64,000 nucleotides of DNA, taken from NCBI RefSeq assembly GCF_001482365.1, contig NZ_CP013254.1, forward strand, positions 1,984,001 to 2,048,000, in the 5' to 3' direction. Both the position numbers and the translations under genes were made by a program. The notes beneath the pieces were generated by a model. The model did no database searches and was not told the origin of the DNA. It saw only the letters and a program-made list of their open reading frames with translations. Source of the stretch: Kocuria flava. Its GTDB lineage: Bacteria; Actinomycetota; Actinomycetes; Actinomycetales; Micrococcaceae. The stretch's first letter is position 1; each line of letters begins with the position of its first letter. Below, piece after piece: positions 16,563 to 24,023 of the stretch.

Positions 16563-18374
16563 TCACAGGACGGTGAGCACGACCCCGTCCGCGGTCGTCT
16601 CCTGGGCCACGACCACGCCCAGGGACACGCCCAGGGGCTCCTCCACGACCACGGGCCACCCGGCGGCCTCGAGCTCGCGCACCGCGTCGGCGACCGGGGC
16701 GCCGAGCACCCCGGGGGCCTCCTGCGCGCGGGGCCCGGCGGAGACGGCGAGCAGCACGGACTCCCCGCGCGCCACGGCGGTGCCCGCCGCGGGCTCCTGG
16801 CCCACGACCGTCCCGGCGGTCGCGGCCGAGGGCACCTCCGTCCGCTCGCCCGGCTCCAGACCGGCGTCGGCCAGCCGGTCCCCGGCCTCCTCCACGCCCA
16901 TTCCCACGACGTCCGGGGCGACCACCTGCTCGGGTCCGGTCGAGACGATCAGCACCACCTGCTCGAGGGGACGCACCGCCGAGCCCTGCGCGGGGTCCGT
17001 GCCCACGACCGTGCCCTCGGGGGCCGTCGGGTCGGGGGACTCGCGGACGACGACGTTGCGCAGGCCCGCGCCGGCGAGGTACTGCTCGGCCAGCTCCGTG
17101 CCCGTGCCGCGCACGTCCGGGACGGCCACCGGGGCGCCGGGGCCGGAGCCGAGCAGCCAGCCCAGGAAGGCGGCCGCGGCCACCGCGAGCGCCGCGACCG
17201 CGAGCACGCCGGCGGTGCGCAGGGGCCGGGCCGGGCGCAGCTCGACCGCCGGCCGCCACGGGTCCGTGGAGCCGGAGGCGCCCCGCTCCTGCCGCTCCGG
17301 GCGGCGGGTGCCCAGCGCCCGGGTGGGGTCGCCGGGGCGCAGCACCTCGGTGGCGGTGCTGCCTCCCGGGACGTGCCGGGCACCGAGGACGCGGGTGCTC
17401 CCGCCGTCGCCGGGCGGACGGGTGCCCAGCACCTGGGTGCGGTCGTTCCCGCCGGGCGGACGGGCGCCGAGCACCTCGGTGGGGTCGTTCCCGGCGGGCG
17501 GACGGGCGCCGAGCACCTGCGTGGGGTGCTCGCGGCCGAGGGCGGCCCGCACGGCGCGCAGCTGCTCGAGCATGCGGCCGGCGTCGGCCGGGCGGTCCTG
17601 CGGGTCGTGCGCCGTGGCCCGGGCGACGAGGTGCGCGACGGGCGCCGGGACACCGGGGGCCGCGGAGCGCACGTCGGGGACGGGCCCGTCGGCGTGGGCG
17701 CGGGCCACGACCAGGGGCGGGCCGTCGAAGGGCCGCCGCCCGGCGAGCAGCTCGAACAGCACCACCCCCGTGGCGTAGACGTCGGAGCGGGCGTCGACCC
17801 TCCGGCCCATGACCAGCTCGGGGGCCGCGTAGCCGACCGTCCCGAGCACAGTGCCGGTGCCGGTGTGCTGGTCGGCCGCCCGGGTCAGGCCGAAGTCGGC
17901 CACCGTGATCCGTCCCCCGGCGTCGAGCAGCACGTTCTCGGGCTTCACGTCCCGGTGCACGAGCCCGGCGCGGTGGGCGGCGGCGAGGCCGTCCAGCAGC
18001 GCCTCGAGCACGTCCAGGGCCTCGGGCACGGGCAGGGCGCCGCGCTCGCGCAGCACCCGGCGCAGGGTCGGGCCCTCCACGAGCTCCATGACCAGGTAGG
18101 GCGTGCCGTCGGGGGAGCGGCCCTGGTCGAGCACGGAGACGACGTGCGGGTGGGACAGCCGCGCGGCCGCGCGGGCCTCCCGGGCGAAGCGCTCGGCGGC
18201 CCCGGCGTCCTCGGCGAGGTGGGGGTGCAGCAGCTTGACCGCCACGGGACGGTCCAGCCGGCGGTCGCGGGCGCGGTAGACGGTGGCCGTGCCGCCGCGG
18301 GCCAGCCGCGGGCCGAGCTCGTAGCGGCCCTCGAGGACGGTGCCGCTGAGGCGGTCGGGAACGGGATGCTGCAC
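16563..18374 (-). CDS. pknL: PASTA-domain Ser/Thr protein kinase, PknL-like
   Basis: 603 residues. Kinase domain: GRYELGPRLARGGTATVYRA with glycine loop, K47 in VAVKLL, HRDVKPEN with D132, DFG at 150-152, APE at 174-176. Linker 270-346 holds six near-repeats of a 14-residue unit beginning T-x-V-L-G (Thr 275, 289, 303, 317, 332, 341). One membrane helix (about 376-398) and about three PASTA-like segments follow (VAVPDVRGTG, VVAPDVVGMG, EAPGVLGAPV), which in this family sense peptidoglycan fragments outside the cell. The gene order aroG-pknL-Rv2175c-idsA matches mycobacterial PknL, which phosphorylates Rv2175c. GTG start has no SD but a -10 element six bases upstream, so a leaderless mRNA is likely. 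Confidence 0.93.
   Translation of the reverse strand: MQHPVPDRLSGTVLEGRYELGPRLARGGTATVYRARDRRLDRPVAVKLLHPHLAEDAGAAERFAREARAAARLSHPHVVSVLDQGRSPDGTPYLVMELVEGPTLRRVLRERGALPVPEALDVLEALLDGLAAAHRAGLVHRDVKPENVLLDAGGRITVADFGLTRAADQHTGTGTVLGTVGYAAPELVMGRRVDARSDVYATGVVLFELLAGRRPFDGPPLVVARAHADGPVPDVRSAAPGVPAPVAHLVARATAHDPQDRPADAGRMLEQLRAVRAALGREHPTQVLGARPPAGNDPTEVLGARPPGGNDRTQVLGTRPPGDGGSTRVLGARHVPGGSTATEVLRPGDPTRALGTRRPERQERGASGSTDPWRPAVELRPARPLRTAGVLAVAALAVAAAAFLGWLLGSGPGAPVAVPDVRGTGTELAEQYLAGAGLRNVVVRESPDPTAPEGTVVGTDPAQGSAVRPLEQVVLIVSTGPEQVVAPDVVGMGVEEAGDRLADAGLEPGERTEVPSAATAGTVVGQEPAAGTAVARGESVLLAVSAGPRAQEAPGVLGAPVADAVRELEAAGWPVVVEEPLGVSLGVVVAQETTADGVVLTVL
17337..17552 (-). repeat. 42-base in-frame repeat encoding the PknL linker
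   Basis: Within the kinase gene, codons 275-346 consist of units of 42 bases (one unit of 45) coding T-x-V-L-G-x-R-P-P-x-G-N-D-x. The first three units are nearly identical in DNA; the later ones diverge. The region contains no kinase or membrane element. Confidence 0.85.
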
Positions 18375-18380
18375 GCGACC

Positions 18381-18386
18381 AGCCTA
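18381..18386 (-). promoter_or_regulatory. -10 element of a leaderless pknL transcript
   Basis: TAGGCT on the minus strand is followed by six bases and the GTG start at 18374. No SD sequence is present. Confidence 0.5.
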
Positions 18387-18427
18387 GGCCGCGGCGCTGG
18401 AGGATCGCTGGGGCCCTGGCGGGAGGC

Positions 18428-19582
18428 TCACCGGGCGAAGTCCCGGGCGTGGCCCTTGACCGCCCGCACGTACTGCTTGGTGTCCTTGTACATCCCGTAC
18501 TTCTGCACCCCGTGCAGACCCTGGTAGTACGCGGCGATCGCGACGTCGCGGGAGGGGGCGCTGCGCCCGAGCTGGCGGATGATCGCCACTCCGGCGGTGA
18601 TGTTGTCCTGCGGGTCCAGCAGGTCCAGCTCCCGCCCCACCATCCCGGAGGCCCACTCGCCGGCGGAGGGGGTGACCTGCATGGTCCCGACCGCGTCGGC
18701 GGGGGAGACCGACCGGTGGTCGAAGCCGGACTCCTGGTAGGCGTGGGCGAGGGCCAGGGCGGGGTCCACGCCCATCCGCTCGGCGGTCTCGTGCACCATC
18801 GCCCGCACCTGCTCGCGCGAGGGCGCGGGACGGGCGGCGAGCTCGGCGTGGTGGCGGTTGGCCGCGTCGACGACGGGGTCGTCGTAGGTGCGGCCCAGGA
18901 AGGTCCTGCCCACGGCCCGCTCGGGGTCCGGGCGCTGGGCGGCCGGGGGCTGGGCGGCCGGGGGCTGGGCCGCGGCCGGCTCCGGGGCCTGCTGAGGCGT
19001 GAGGGCGCCGCCGAGGGCGAGGCGCTGGCCGGGCCGCAGCAGCGAGCCGACGGTGAGGTCGTTGTCCTCCAGCAGCTGCTGCACGGCCACGCCGTGGGCC
19101 TGGGAGATGCTCCACAGGGAGTCCCCGGCCCGGACCGTGTAGTCCTCGGCCGGCGCGGGGGCCGCGGCTCGCTCCGCGGGGCGGGCGGGGGCGTCCCCGG
19201 TGGCCGGGGCGGGCTCGGCGGCGAGCCGGAGGCGCTGGCCCGGGTGCAGCAGCGCGGCCCCCGACAGGTCGTTCCAGCGCATGAGCTCGGCCACCTCGAC
19301 GTCGTGGCGCCGGGCGACGGACCAGAGCGAGTCGCCGGGGGAGACCACGTGGACGGGCCCGTCCTCGTCGGCGGCACCGGCCGGGTCGGGCGCCGCGGCC
19401 ACGTGGGCGACGGGTGCCGGCGGGGCGGCGTGCGCGGCCGTCCCGCCGCCGAGGGCGGCCAGGGCCGCGACGGCGGTGGCGGCGCGGGTGCGGCGGCCCC
19501 AGGCCGGCTCGGGGGCGCGGGGGGCGGGGTGCTGCGGGGCGTCGTCGGGGGCGGTCGTGTCGCTGTCGGGGGGGAACGGCAT
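18428..19582 (-). CDS. LysM-domain lytic transglycosylase
   Basis: 384 residues. A basic start (GRRTRAATAVAALAALG, ending AHA near residue 52) looks like a signal peptide with a long polar head. Two LysM peptidoglycan-binding domains follow (77-121 with SPGDSLWSVARRH; 148-190 with RAGDSLWSISQAH), then a Pro/Ala linker with three QPPAA-type units, then an SLT-type transglycosylase domain (255-384) with catalytic Glu E284 in YQESGFDH and the MQVTPSAG motif. It probably cleaves glycan strands in the wall, next to the wall-sensing kinase. ATG at 19582 was preferred because a -10 element lies about 60 bases upstream; a GTG at 19657 would add 25 residues. Confidence 0.88.
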   Translation of the reverse strand: MPFPPDSDTTAPDDAPQHPAPRAPEPAWGRRTRAATAVAALAALGGGTAAHAAPPAPVAHVAAAPDPAGAADEDGPVHVVSPGDSLWSVARRHDVEVAELMRWNDLSGAALLHPGQRLRLAAEPAPATGDAPARPAERAAAPAPAEDYTVRAGDSLWSISQAHGVAVQQLLEDNDLTVGSLLRPGQRLALGGALTPQQAPEPAAAQPPAAQPPAAQRPDPERAVGRTFLGRTYDDPVVDAANRHHAELAARPAPSREQVRAMVHETAERMGVDPALALAHAYQESGFDHRSVSPADAVGTMQVTPSAGEWASGMVGRELDLLDPQDNITAGVAIIRQLGRSAPSRDVAIAAYYQGLHGVQKYGMYKDTKQYVRAVKGHARDFAR

Positions 19583-19642
19583 GGAGGGCTCTCTGACGCT
19601 GATCGGGGACGGCGCGGAAGGCTCGGCGATCTCCGCCCGACG

Positions 19643-19648
19643 AGCATA
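19643..19648 (-). promoter_or_regulatory. -10 element TATGCT before the LysM transglycosylase gene
   Basis: Minus-strand TATGCT would start RNA near 19636 and leave a leader of about 55 bases to the ATG at 19582. It argues against the upstream GTG as the start. Confidence 0.4.
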
Positions 19649-19719
19649 GCGTGGCACGCCGCGGGGGCCGGGGCGGCACGCGCGTGCGCGCCCGGCGCCG
19701 GACGTGGCACCCTGAGGGG

Positions 19720-20106
19720 GTGAAGCGCACAGCCGGAATCAGCACCGAGGAGTTCGACCGACTGGACGGGCTCGTCCAGGAGTGGTTGCCCCTGCCCGAC
19801 GTCGCCGAGCGGCTCGGGCTCGTCGTCACCCGCGTCCACGGCCTCGTGGACGACGGGACCCTGCTCGCCGTGCGGAACCCGCACGACGGGATCCGCCGCG
19901 TGCCCGCGGCGTTCCTCGTCGACGACGGGGTCCTGGACCCGCTGCGGGGCACGATCGCCGTGCTGCGCGACGCCGGCTACACCGACGTCGAGGCGATCGG
20001 CTGGCTGTTCGCGGAGGACGACTCCCTGCCCGGGCGCCCCGTCGACGCCCTGCGCGCCGGGCGCAAGACCGAGGTCCGCCGCCGCGCCCAGGCCCTCGCC
20101 TGGTGA
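19720..20106 (+). CDS. Rv2175c-family DNA-binding protein
   Basis: 128 residues. A winged-helix type DNA-binding fold is suggested by WLPLPDVAERLGLVVTRVHGLVDDGTLLAVRN (about 24-55). The C-terminal half ends RPVDALRAGRKTEVRRRAQALAW, closely matching the C-terminus of mycobacterial Rv2175c (AQALAY-type end). Rv2175c is a known substrate of PknL, which phosphorylates an N-terminal threonine and so stops DNA binding. Here threonines T4 and T9 are in the short N-terminal tail, so the same control is plausible. GTG follows AGGGGG. It is divergent from the LysM gene and convergent with idsA. Its DNA target is unknown. Confidence 0.85.
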   Translation: MKRTAGISTEEFDRLDGLVQEWLPLPDVAERLGLVVTRVHGLVDDGTLLAVRNPHDGIRRVPAAFLVDDGVLDPLRGTIAVLRDAGYTDVEAIGWLFAEDDSLPGRPVDALRAGRKTEVRRRAQALAW

Positions 20107-20195
20107 GCGCCGCCCGCGCGCGCCCGGCGCCGGGGGCGCCACGACCCTGACACCGTGGGGTGACGCGTCCCCGGACGGGCCCTGCGGCGGGTGCC

Positions 20196-21356
20196 TCAGG
20201 CCGCCCGGCGGACCGCGGCCTCGGCCAGCGCCCGCAGGGCGGCCTCCGCCACCGGGTCGGCGCCCAGCCGGTCGAGGCCGGCGGCGGCCCGGCGGCTGAG
20301 GTCGTCGATCAGCTCCTCCGTGGCGCCCAGCGCCCCGCAGTCCTCGATGATCCCGCGCAGCCGCCCAACCTCCTCCGCGTCCAGGTCGGGCCGGCCCAGC
20401 GCCTGCTCGAGGCGGGCGATCTGCTCCTCGCCGCCGAGCCGGCGCACGAACCCCACGAGCACCGTGCGCTTGCCCTCGCGCAGGTCGTCGCCGGCGGGCT
20501 TGCCGGTCGTGGCGGGGTCACCGAACACCCCCAGCACGTCGTCGCGCAGCTGGAAGGCCTCGCCCAGCGGCAGGGCGAAGGCCGAGCAGCGGGCCAGCAG
20601 CTCCTCGTCCGCCCCGGCGAGGGCCGCGCCCAGGGCCACGGGGTGCTCCACGGAGTACTTGGCGGACTTGTAGCGCACCACGTCCAGGGCCCGGGCGACC
20701 GCACCCGCCCGGTCCTGGGCCGCGCCGGCCACCTCGCCCTGGACGTCCAGGTACTGTCCGGCCATCACCTCGGAGCGCATCAGGTCGAAGACCTGCCGCG
20801 CGCGCGTGCCGCCGGGCAGCGCCCCCGCGGCCGCGGTGAACAGCTGCTCGCTCCAGGACAGGCACAGGTCGCCCGCGAGGATCGCCGCGGCCGTGCCGAA
20901 GGCCGAGCCGTCGAGGGCCCAGCCCTGCTCGGCGTGCAGCGCCTCGAAGCGGCGGTGGACGCTGGGGGCCCCGCGCCGGGTGTCGGAGCGGTCGATGACG
21001 TCGTCGTGGATCAGCGCCGCCGACTGGAAGAGCTCGAGCGCGGCGCCCGCGCGGGCGACCGCCGGCTCCCCGGCCGCTCCGCCGGCGGCCCGCCACCCCC
21101 AGTAGCACAGCCGGGCCCGCAGCCGCTTGCCGCCGGAGGACAGCTGCGCCACCGACTCCAGCAGCGGCAGCGCGTCGGGGGAGATCCCGGCCAGGACCCC
21201 GCGCTGGCGGTCCAGGAAGGCCTCGAGCTCCCCGTGCAGCAGCTCCCGGTGCGCGGCGTCCTCCGCGCGGAAGGCCTCCCGGTGCTCCGCCGCGGGGGCG
21301 GGCGGGACGGCGGCTTCCGGGTCGACGGTGTCGCGGGGGTGCGAGGGGGACGTCAT
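20196..21356 (-). CDS. Polyprenyl diphosphate synthase (IdsA-like)
   Basis: 386-residue trans-prenyltransferase that condenses isopentenyl diphosphate with allylic diphosphates. The first aspartate-rich motif is in LIHDDVIDRSDTRRG and the second in LRDDVLGVFGD; GGKRLRARLCYWG and GKRTVLVGF are also typical. The product length cannot be read from sequence with certainty. It could be geranylgeranyl diphosphate for carotenoids or menaquinone, or a longer chain for undecaprenyl-type carrier lipid. Position next to Rv2175c and pknL matches idsA2 (Rv2173). The N-terminal 30 residues are an unconserved extension. It is divergent from dinB. Confidence 0.92.
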   Translation of the reverse strand: MTSPSHPRDTVDPEAAVPPAPAAEHREAFRAEDAAHRELLHGELEAFLDRQRGVLAGISPDALPLLESVAQLSSGGKRLRARLCYWGWRAAGGAAGEPAVARAGAALELFQSAALIHDDVIDRSDTRRGAPSVHRRFEALHAEQGWALDGSAFGTAAAILAGDLCLSWSEQLFTAAAGALPGGTRARQVFDLMRSEVMAGQYLDVQGEVAGAAQDRAGAVARALDVVRYKSAKYSVEHPVALGAALAGADEELLARCSAFALPLGEAFQLRDDVLGVFGDPATTGKPAGDDLREGKRTVLVGFVRRLGGEEQIARLEQALGRPDLDAEEVGRLRGIIEDCGALGATEELIDDLSRRAAAGLDRLGADPVAEAALRALAEAAVRRAA

Positions 21357-21412
21357 GGGCGGGTCGACCTCATCTCGGTGCGGCGGCGGGGCGGGCCCCG
21401 GGGATCCGCCCC

Positions 21413-21418
21413 AGCCTA
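21413..21418 (-). promoter_or_regulatory. -10 element TAGGCT before idsA
   Basis: Minus-strand TAGGCT in the divergent spacer, giving a leader of about 50 bases. Confidence 0.4.
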
Positions 21419-21462
21419 ACCAAGGACCCGGGACCCGCGCCGGGGATGTCCGGGGCGCTGGC

Positions 21463-21468
21463 TATGCT
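21463..21468 (+). promoter_or_regulatory. -10 element TATGCT before dinB
   Basis: TATGCT preceded by GGC, about 100 bases before the dinB ATG. No LexA-like box (GAAC-N4-GTTC pattern) was seen around it. Confidence 0.4.
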
Positions 21469-21568
21469 GTCCTCGCCCCGGGACCGGCCCGGGGCGGGGC
21501 GTGCCGGCACCCGACCGCACCGGTGCACCCGGCCGGCGGACCGCGCCCCGGAGGAGGACGGAGCAGCC

Positions 21569-22915
21569 ATGACCGAGCAGGACGCCCGGGCGCGCGAGCA
21601 GCGCCTCGCCCGCTGGCGCTCGTGCGCGGTCCTGCACGTGGACATGGACATGTTCTACGTGGGCGTCGAGCTGCTCACCGCCCCGCACCTGCGGGGCCGG
21701 CCGGTGGTGGTCGCCGCCGCCGGGCACCGCTCGGTCGTCCTCTCGGCCTCGTACGAGGCCCGCGCCTACGGGGTGCGCTCCGGGATGCCCCTGGCCCGGG
21801 CGCGGGCGCTGTGCCCCGCCGCCGTCCTGCTCGAGCCGCACCGGCAGGCCTACGAGCAGGTCTCCCGCCGGGTCATGGCCACCTTCGCCGAGCTGACCGA
21901 CCTCGTCGAGCAGATCAGCGTGGACGAGGCCTTCCTCGACGTCTCGGGGGCCGTGCGCCGGCTCGGCCCCCCGGTGGGCATCGCCCGCGGGCTGCGCGCC
22001 CGGATCCGGGAGGAGCTGGGCCTGACCGCCTCGGTCGGCATCGGCGCGACCAAGACCGTCGCCAAGATCGCCTCGACCCGGGCCAAGCCCGACGGGCTGC
22101 TGCTCGTGCAGCCCGAGGACACCGTGGCCTTCCTCGCGGAGCTGCCCGTCTCCGCGCTGTGGGGCGTCGGCGCCCGCACCGCCGAGGTGCTCAACGGGGC
22201 GGGCCTGCGCACGGTGGGCGACCTCGCCGCGGTGCCCGTGCCCCGCCTGGTCCGGCTCGTGGGTCCCGCCGCGGGGCACCACCTGCACGAGCTCGCCTCC
22301 GGGCGCGACCCCCGCCCGGTCGTGCCCGTGCGGGAGGAGAAGAGCCTCGGCGCCGAGGAGACCTTCGCCCAGGACGTCGCCGACACCCGGGTCCTGCACG
22401 AGACGCTCCTGCGGCTGAGCCACCGCACCGCCTCGCGGCTGCGCCGGCAGGGGCTGCGGGCCCGGCGCGTGGGCCTGAAGCTGCGCTGGGCGGACTTCAG
22501 CACCATCACCCGTTCCCGCACCCTCGCCCAGCCCTTCACCTCCGCGCACGACCTGCACGAGCACGGCACGGCGCTGCTCACCGAGCTGGGCCGCCGCCCC
22601 CAGGCGGTCCGGCTCATCGGCATCCGCGCCGAGCGCCTCGAGCCCGCGGGGGACGCCCTGCAGCTGAGTCTCGACGGGCGGGAGGAGGAGTGGCGCGCGG
22701 CGGAGGAGGCCATGGACCGGGTGCACGCGCGCTTCGGCCCGGGCCGGCTCGGTCCGGCCCGCCTGCTGCGGCCCGCCGGGACCCGCGGTGCCCCCGGGGC
22801 CGGGCCGGCGGTACCCGCGCCGGGGGCGTCGCCCGGCCGCCCCGGTCCGAACTCGCAGGGTGTTGACAGCCGCGTCCGCGATGCCAATTCCCCACCCGAC
22901 GGTCTATCCTGGTAG
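21569..22915 (+). CDS. dinB: DNA polymerase IV (Y family)
   Basis: 448 residues. The palm residues are in VLHVDMDMFYVGVELL (first metal ligand) and the SVDEAFLDVSG motif; YEARAYGVRSGMPLARA and the helix-hairpin-helix segment LWGVGARTAEVLNGAGL are also present. The little-finger domain spans about 250-360. The enzyme copies damaged templates with low fidelity. The last 60 residues are rich in Gly, Pro and Ala (from about 390) with no clear sliding-clamp QLxLF motif except QLSLD near 365, the likely clamp-binding peptide. ATG follows GGAGGAGGACGG. The 3' end overlaps the promoter of the DUF3040 gene. Confidence 0.93.
   Translation: MTEQDARAREQRLARWRSCAVLHVDMDMFYVGVELLTAPHLRGRPVVVAAAGHRSVVLSASYEARAYGVRSGMPLARARALCPAAVLLEPHRQAYEQVSRRVMATFAELTDLVEQISVDEAFLDVSGAVRRLGPPVGIARGLRARIREELGLTASVGIGATKTVAKIASTRAKPDGLLLVQPEDTVAFLAELPVSALWGVGARTAEVLNGAGLRTVGDLAAVPVPRLVRLVGPAAGHHLHELASGRDPRPVVPVREEKSLGAEETFAQDVADTRVLHETLLRLSHRTASRLRRQGLRARRVGLKLRWADFSTITRSRTLAQPFTSAHDLHEHGTALLTELGRRPQAVRLIGIRAERLEPAGDALQLSLDGREEEWRAAEEAMDRVHARFGPGRLGPARLLRPAGTRGAPGAGPAVPAPGASPGRPGPNSQGVDSRVRDANSPPDGLSW
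22905..22910 (+). promoter_or_regulatory. -10 element TATCCT for DUF3040, inside the dinB 3' end
   Basis: TATCCT lies eight bases before the end of dinB. RNA would start near 22917 with a leader of about 55 bases. A TTGACA at 22863-22868 is too far away (36 bases) to be its -35. Confidence 0.4.
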
Positions 22916-22971
22916 CACTGCGGTGCCGGATCAGCCGGGCAGCCCGCAACCGAAGGATGAGGAGGCATGAC

Positions 22972-23334
22972 GTGCCACTGTCCGAGCACGAGCAACAGCT
23001 CCTGGCCCAGCTGGAGAAGCAGCTCCACGCGGACGACCCCCGGTTCGCCACGAGCATGGGCTCCCGTGCCCTGAAGGGCGCCTCCACCCGCAACATCGTC
23101 CTCGGCATCGTGATCGCGGTCGTCGGTCTGCTGGTCCTGCTGGGCGGGGTCGCCCTGAAGTCCGTGCTGGTCGGCGTCCTGGGCTTCATCGTGATGGGCG
23201 CCGGCGTCTACTTCGCCACCCTGCGCTCCGGCAAGGCCTCCGGCGGCGGGGAGCGCAAGCCGCGGCGCAGCTCGCCGTTCCTGCAGAACCTGGAGCAGCG
23301 CTGGGACCAGCGCAACTCCGGCGACCAGCCCTAG
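22972..23334 (+). CDS. DUF3040 membrane protein
   Basis: 120 residues. The N-terminus PLSEHEQQLLAQLEKQLHADDPRFA is the signature of DUF3040 (PF11239), a family limited to Actinobacteria and often found just before mraZ. Two membrane helices follow (about 44-66 and 68-84), then a basic tail. Its role is unknown; position suggests a link to division or envelope. GTG was chosen over the ATG at 22957 because GGAGG lies at proper distance from the GTG and homology starts there. Two hairpins follow the stop. Confidence 0.88.
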   Translation: MPLSEHEQQLLAQLEKQLHADDPRFATSMGSRALKGASTRNIVLGIVIAVVGLLVLLGGVALKSVLVGVLGFIVMGAGVYFATLRSGKASGGGERKPRRSSPFLQNLEQRWDQRNSGDQP

Positions 23335-23344
23335 ACCTCCCCGC

Positions 23345-23370
23345 TCCCGTCCGCGACGCCGCGGACGGGA
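23345..23370 (+). terminator. First hairpin after the DUF3040 gene
   Basis: An 11-base-pair perfect stem around ACGC starts ten bases after the stop codon. It has no T tract of its own and sits just ahead of the main terminator. Confidence 0.5.
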
Positions 23371-23380
23371 CCGCACGAGC

Positions 23381-23415
23381 AGCTCCCCGGCACCGCGCCG
23401 GGGAGCTCTTCTGTT
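23381..23415 (+). terminator. Rho-independent terminator of the DUF3040 gene
   Basis: An 11-base-pair stem AGCTCCCCGGC with loop ACCGC is followed by CTTCTGTT, one of the few real T-rich tails in the window. It isolates the dcw cluster from upstream transcription. Confidence 0.8.
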
Positions 23416-23945
23416 GGACGCGACGTCCGCTCCGCCGCCCGTGCGGAACAGGGTCCTCGTGCGGAGCCGGTCGGCCCTCCGGGATCCGGGTGCTCCTCCG
23501 CGACCCGGGCCCCGTGTGCCCGGCACCCGTCCGCCACCGTGCTGCCGGGGCCCCTCCGACCCCGGTTCCCGCCCCGCCTCCGCGTCCCCCTCCACCGTTC
23601 TTCCCCGGGGTCCTCCACTTCCCACCCCGTGTTCCGTCCCGGGGTCCTCCACTTCCCACCCCACCTCCCTCCCCGCGGTGCTCCACCGGGCCCCGGACGG
23701 GCGTGCCGCCGTGCTCCGGCCGGGTCCTGCCCGCACCGCGCCCCGCCCGCCGCGCCGTGCCCCCACACCGCTCCCCGCCCGGTGCCCGGCCGCCGCCGCA
23801 GCACCGCGGGAGCGGCCGTGCGATCCGCGGCGGCGGCTCCCACCTGCGGCGACGCCCCGGCGGCGCCGGGGGAGCGGCCTTCGCGACGCCCGGGCGACCA
23901 CGGCCGGTCCGCCGCGCCGCACCGCCTCCTCGGACCGCGCGTTCG
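23416..23945. other. Cytosine-rich non-coding spacer upstream of mraZ
   Basis: About 0.53 kb without a credible gene. The plus strand is strongly C-rich with few purines for long runs (especially 23520-23720). Frames here give only Pro/Arg-rich or Trp-rich low-complexity peptides without SD or homology. It contains the direct repeats at 23602-23662. I see no promoter or RNA gene in it beyond those repeats. Confidence 0.6.
23602..23662 (-). repeat. Two 26-base direct repeats carrying inverted mraZ-box cores
   Basis: Copies at 23602-23628 and 23637-23662 are nearly identical and spaced 34 bases apart. Read on the minus strand each holds GTGGGAAGTGGAGG. The nine-mer GAAGTGGAG (minus strand 23613-23621 and 23647-23655) recurs on the plus strand at 23959-23967 inside the mraZ promoter. 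Confidence 0.7.
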
Positions 23946-23973
23946 TTGACCGGGGAGTGAAGTGGAGTAAAGT
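23946..23973 (+). promoter_or_regulatory. mraZ promoter with overlapping MraZ boxes
   Basis: TTGACC (23946-23951), a 16-base spacer and TAAAGT (23968-23973). Within it AAGTGGAGT (23960-23968) and AAAGTGGGG (23969-23977) form direct repeats of the MraZ-box type (GTGG cores nine bases apart). MraZ proteins of other bacteria bind such repeats at their own promoter, so autoregulation of the dcw operon is likely. Confidence 0.7.
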
Positions 23974-24023
23974 GGGGCCCAGAAGAGGACCGGGAGAACC
24001 CTCGGGCTGGAGAGGCGGTGGGC

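Noticed and set aside
21446..21568. Upstream in-frame start for dinB
   Set aside because: It would place the start codon before the -10 element TATGCT and add a non-conserved Arg/Pro-rich segment; the ATG at 21569 has a strong SD and direct homology.
22863..22868. TTGACA as -35 of the DUF3040 promoter
   Set aside because: It lies 36 bases before the only good -10 (TATCCT at 22905) and has no TANNNT at 16-18 bases; it is inside dinB.
23331..23843. Trp- and Gly-rich open frame on the minus strand before mraZ
   Set aside because: The apparent peptide repeat is produced by the 26-base DNA repeats. No SD, no homology, and other frames in the same stretch are equally open.
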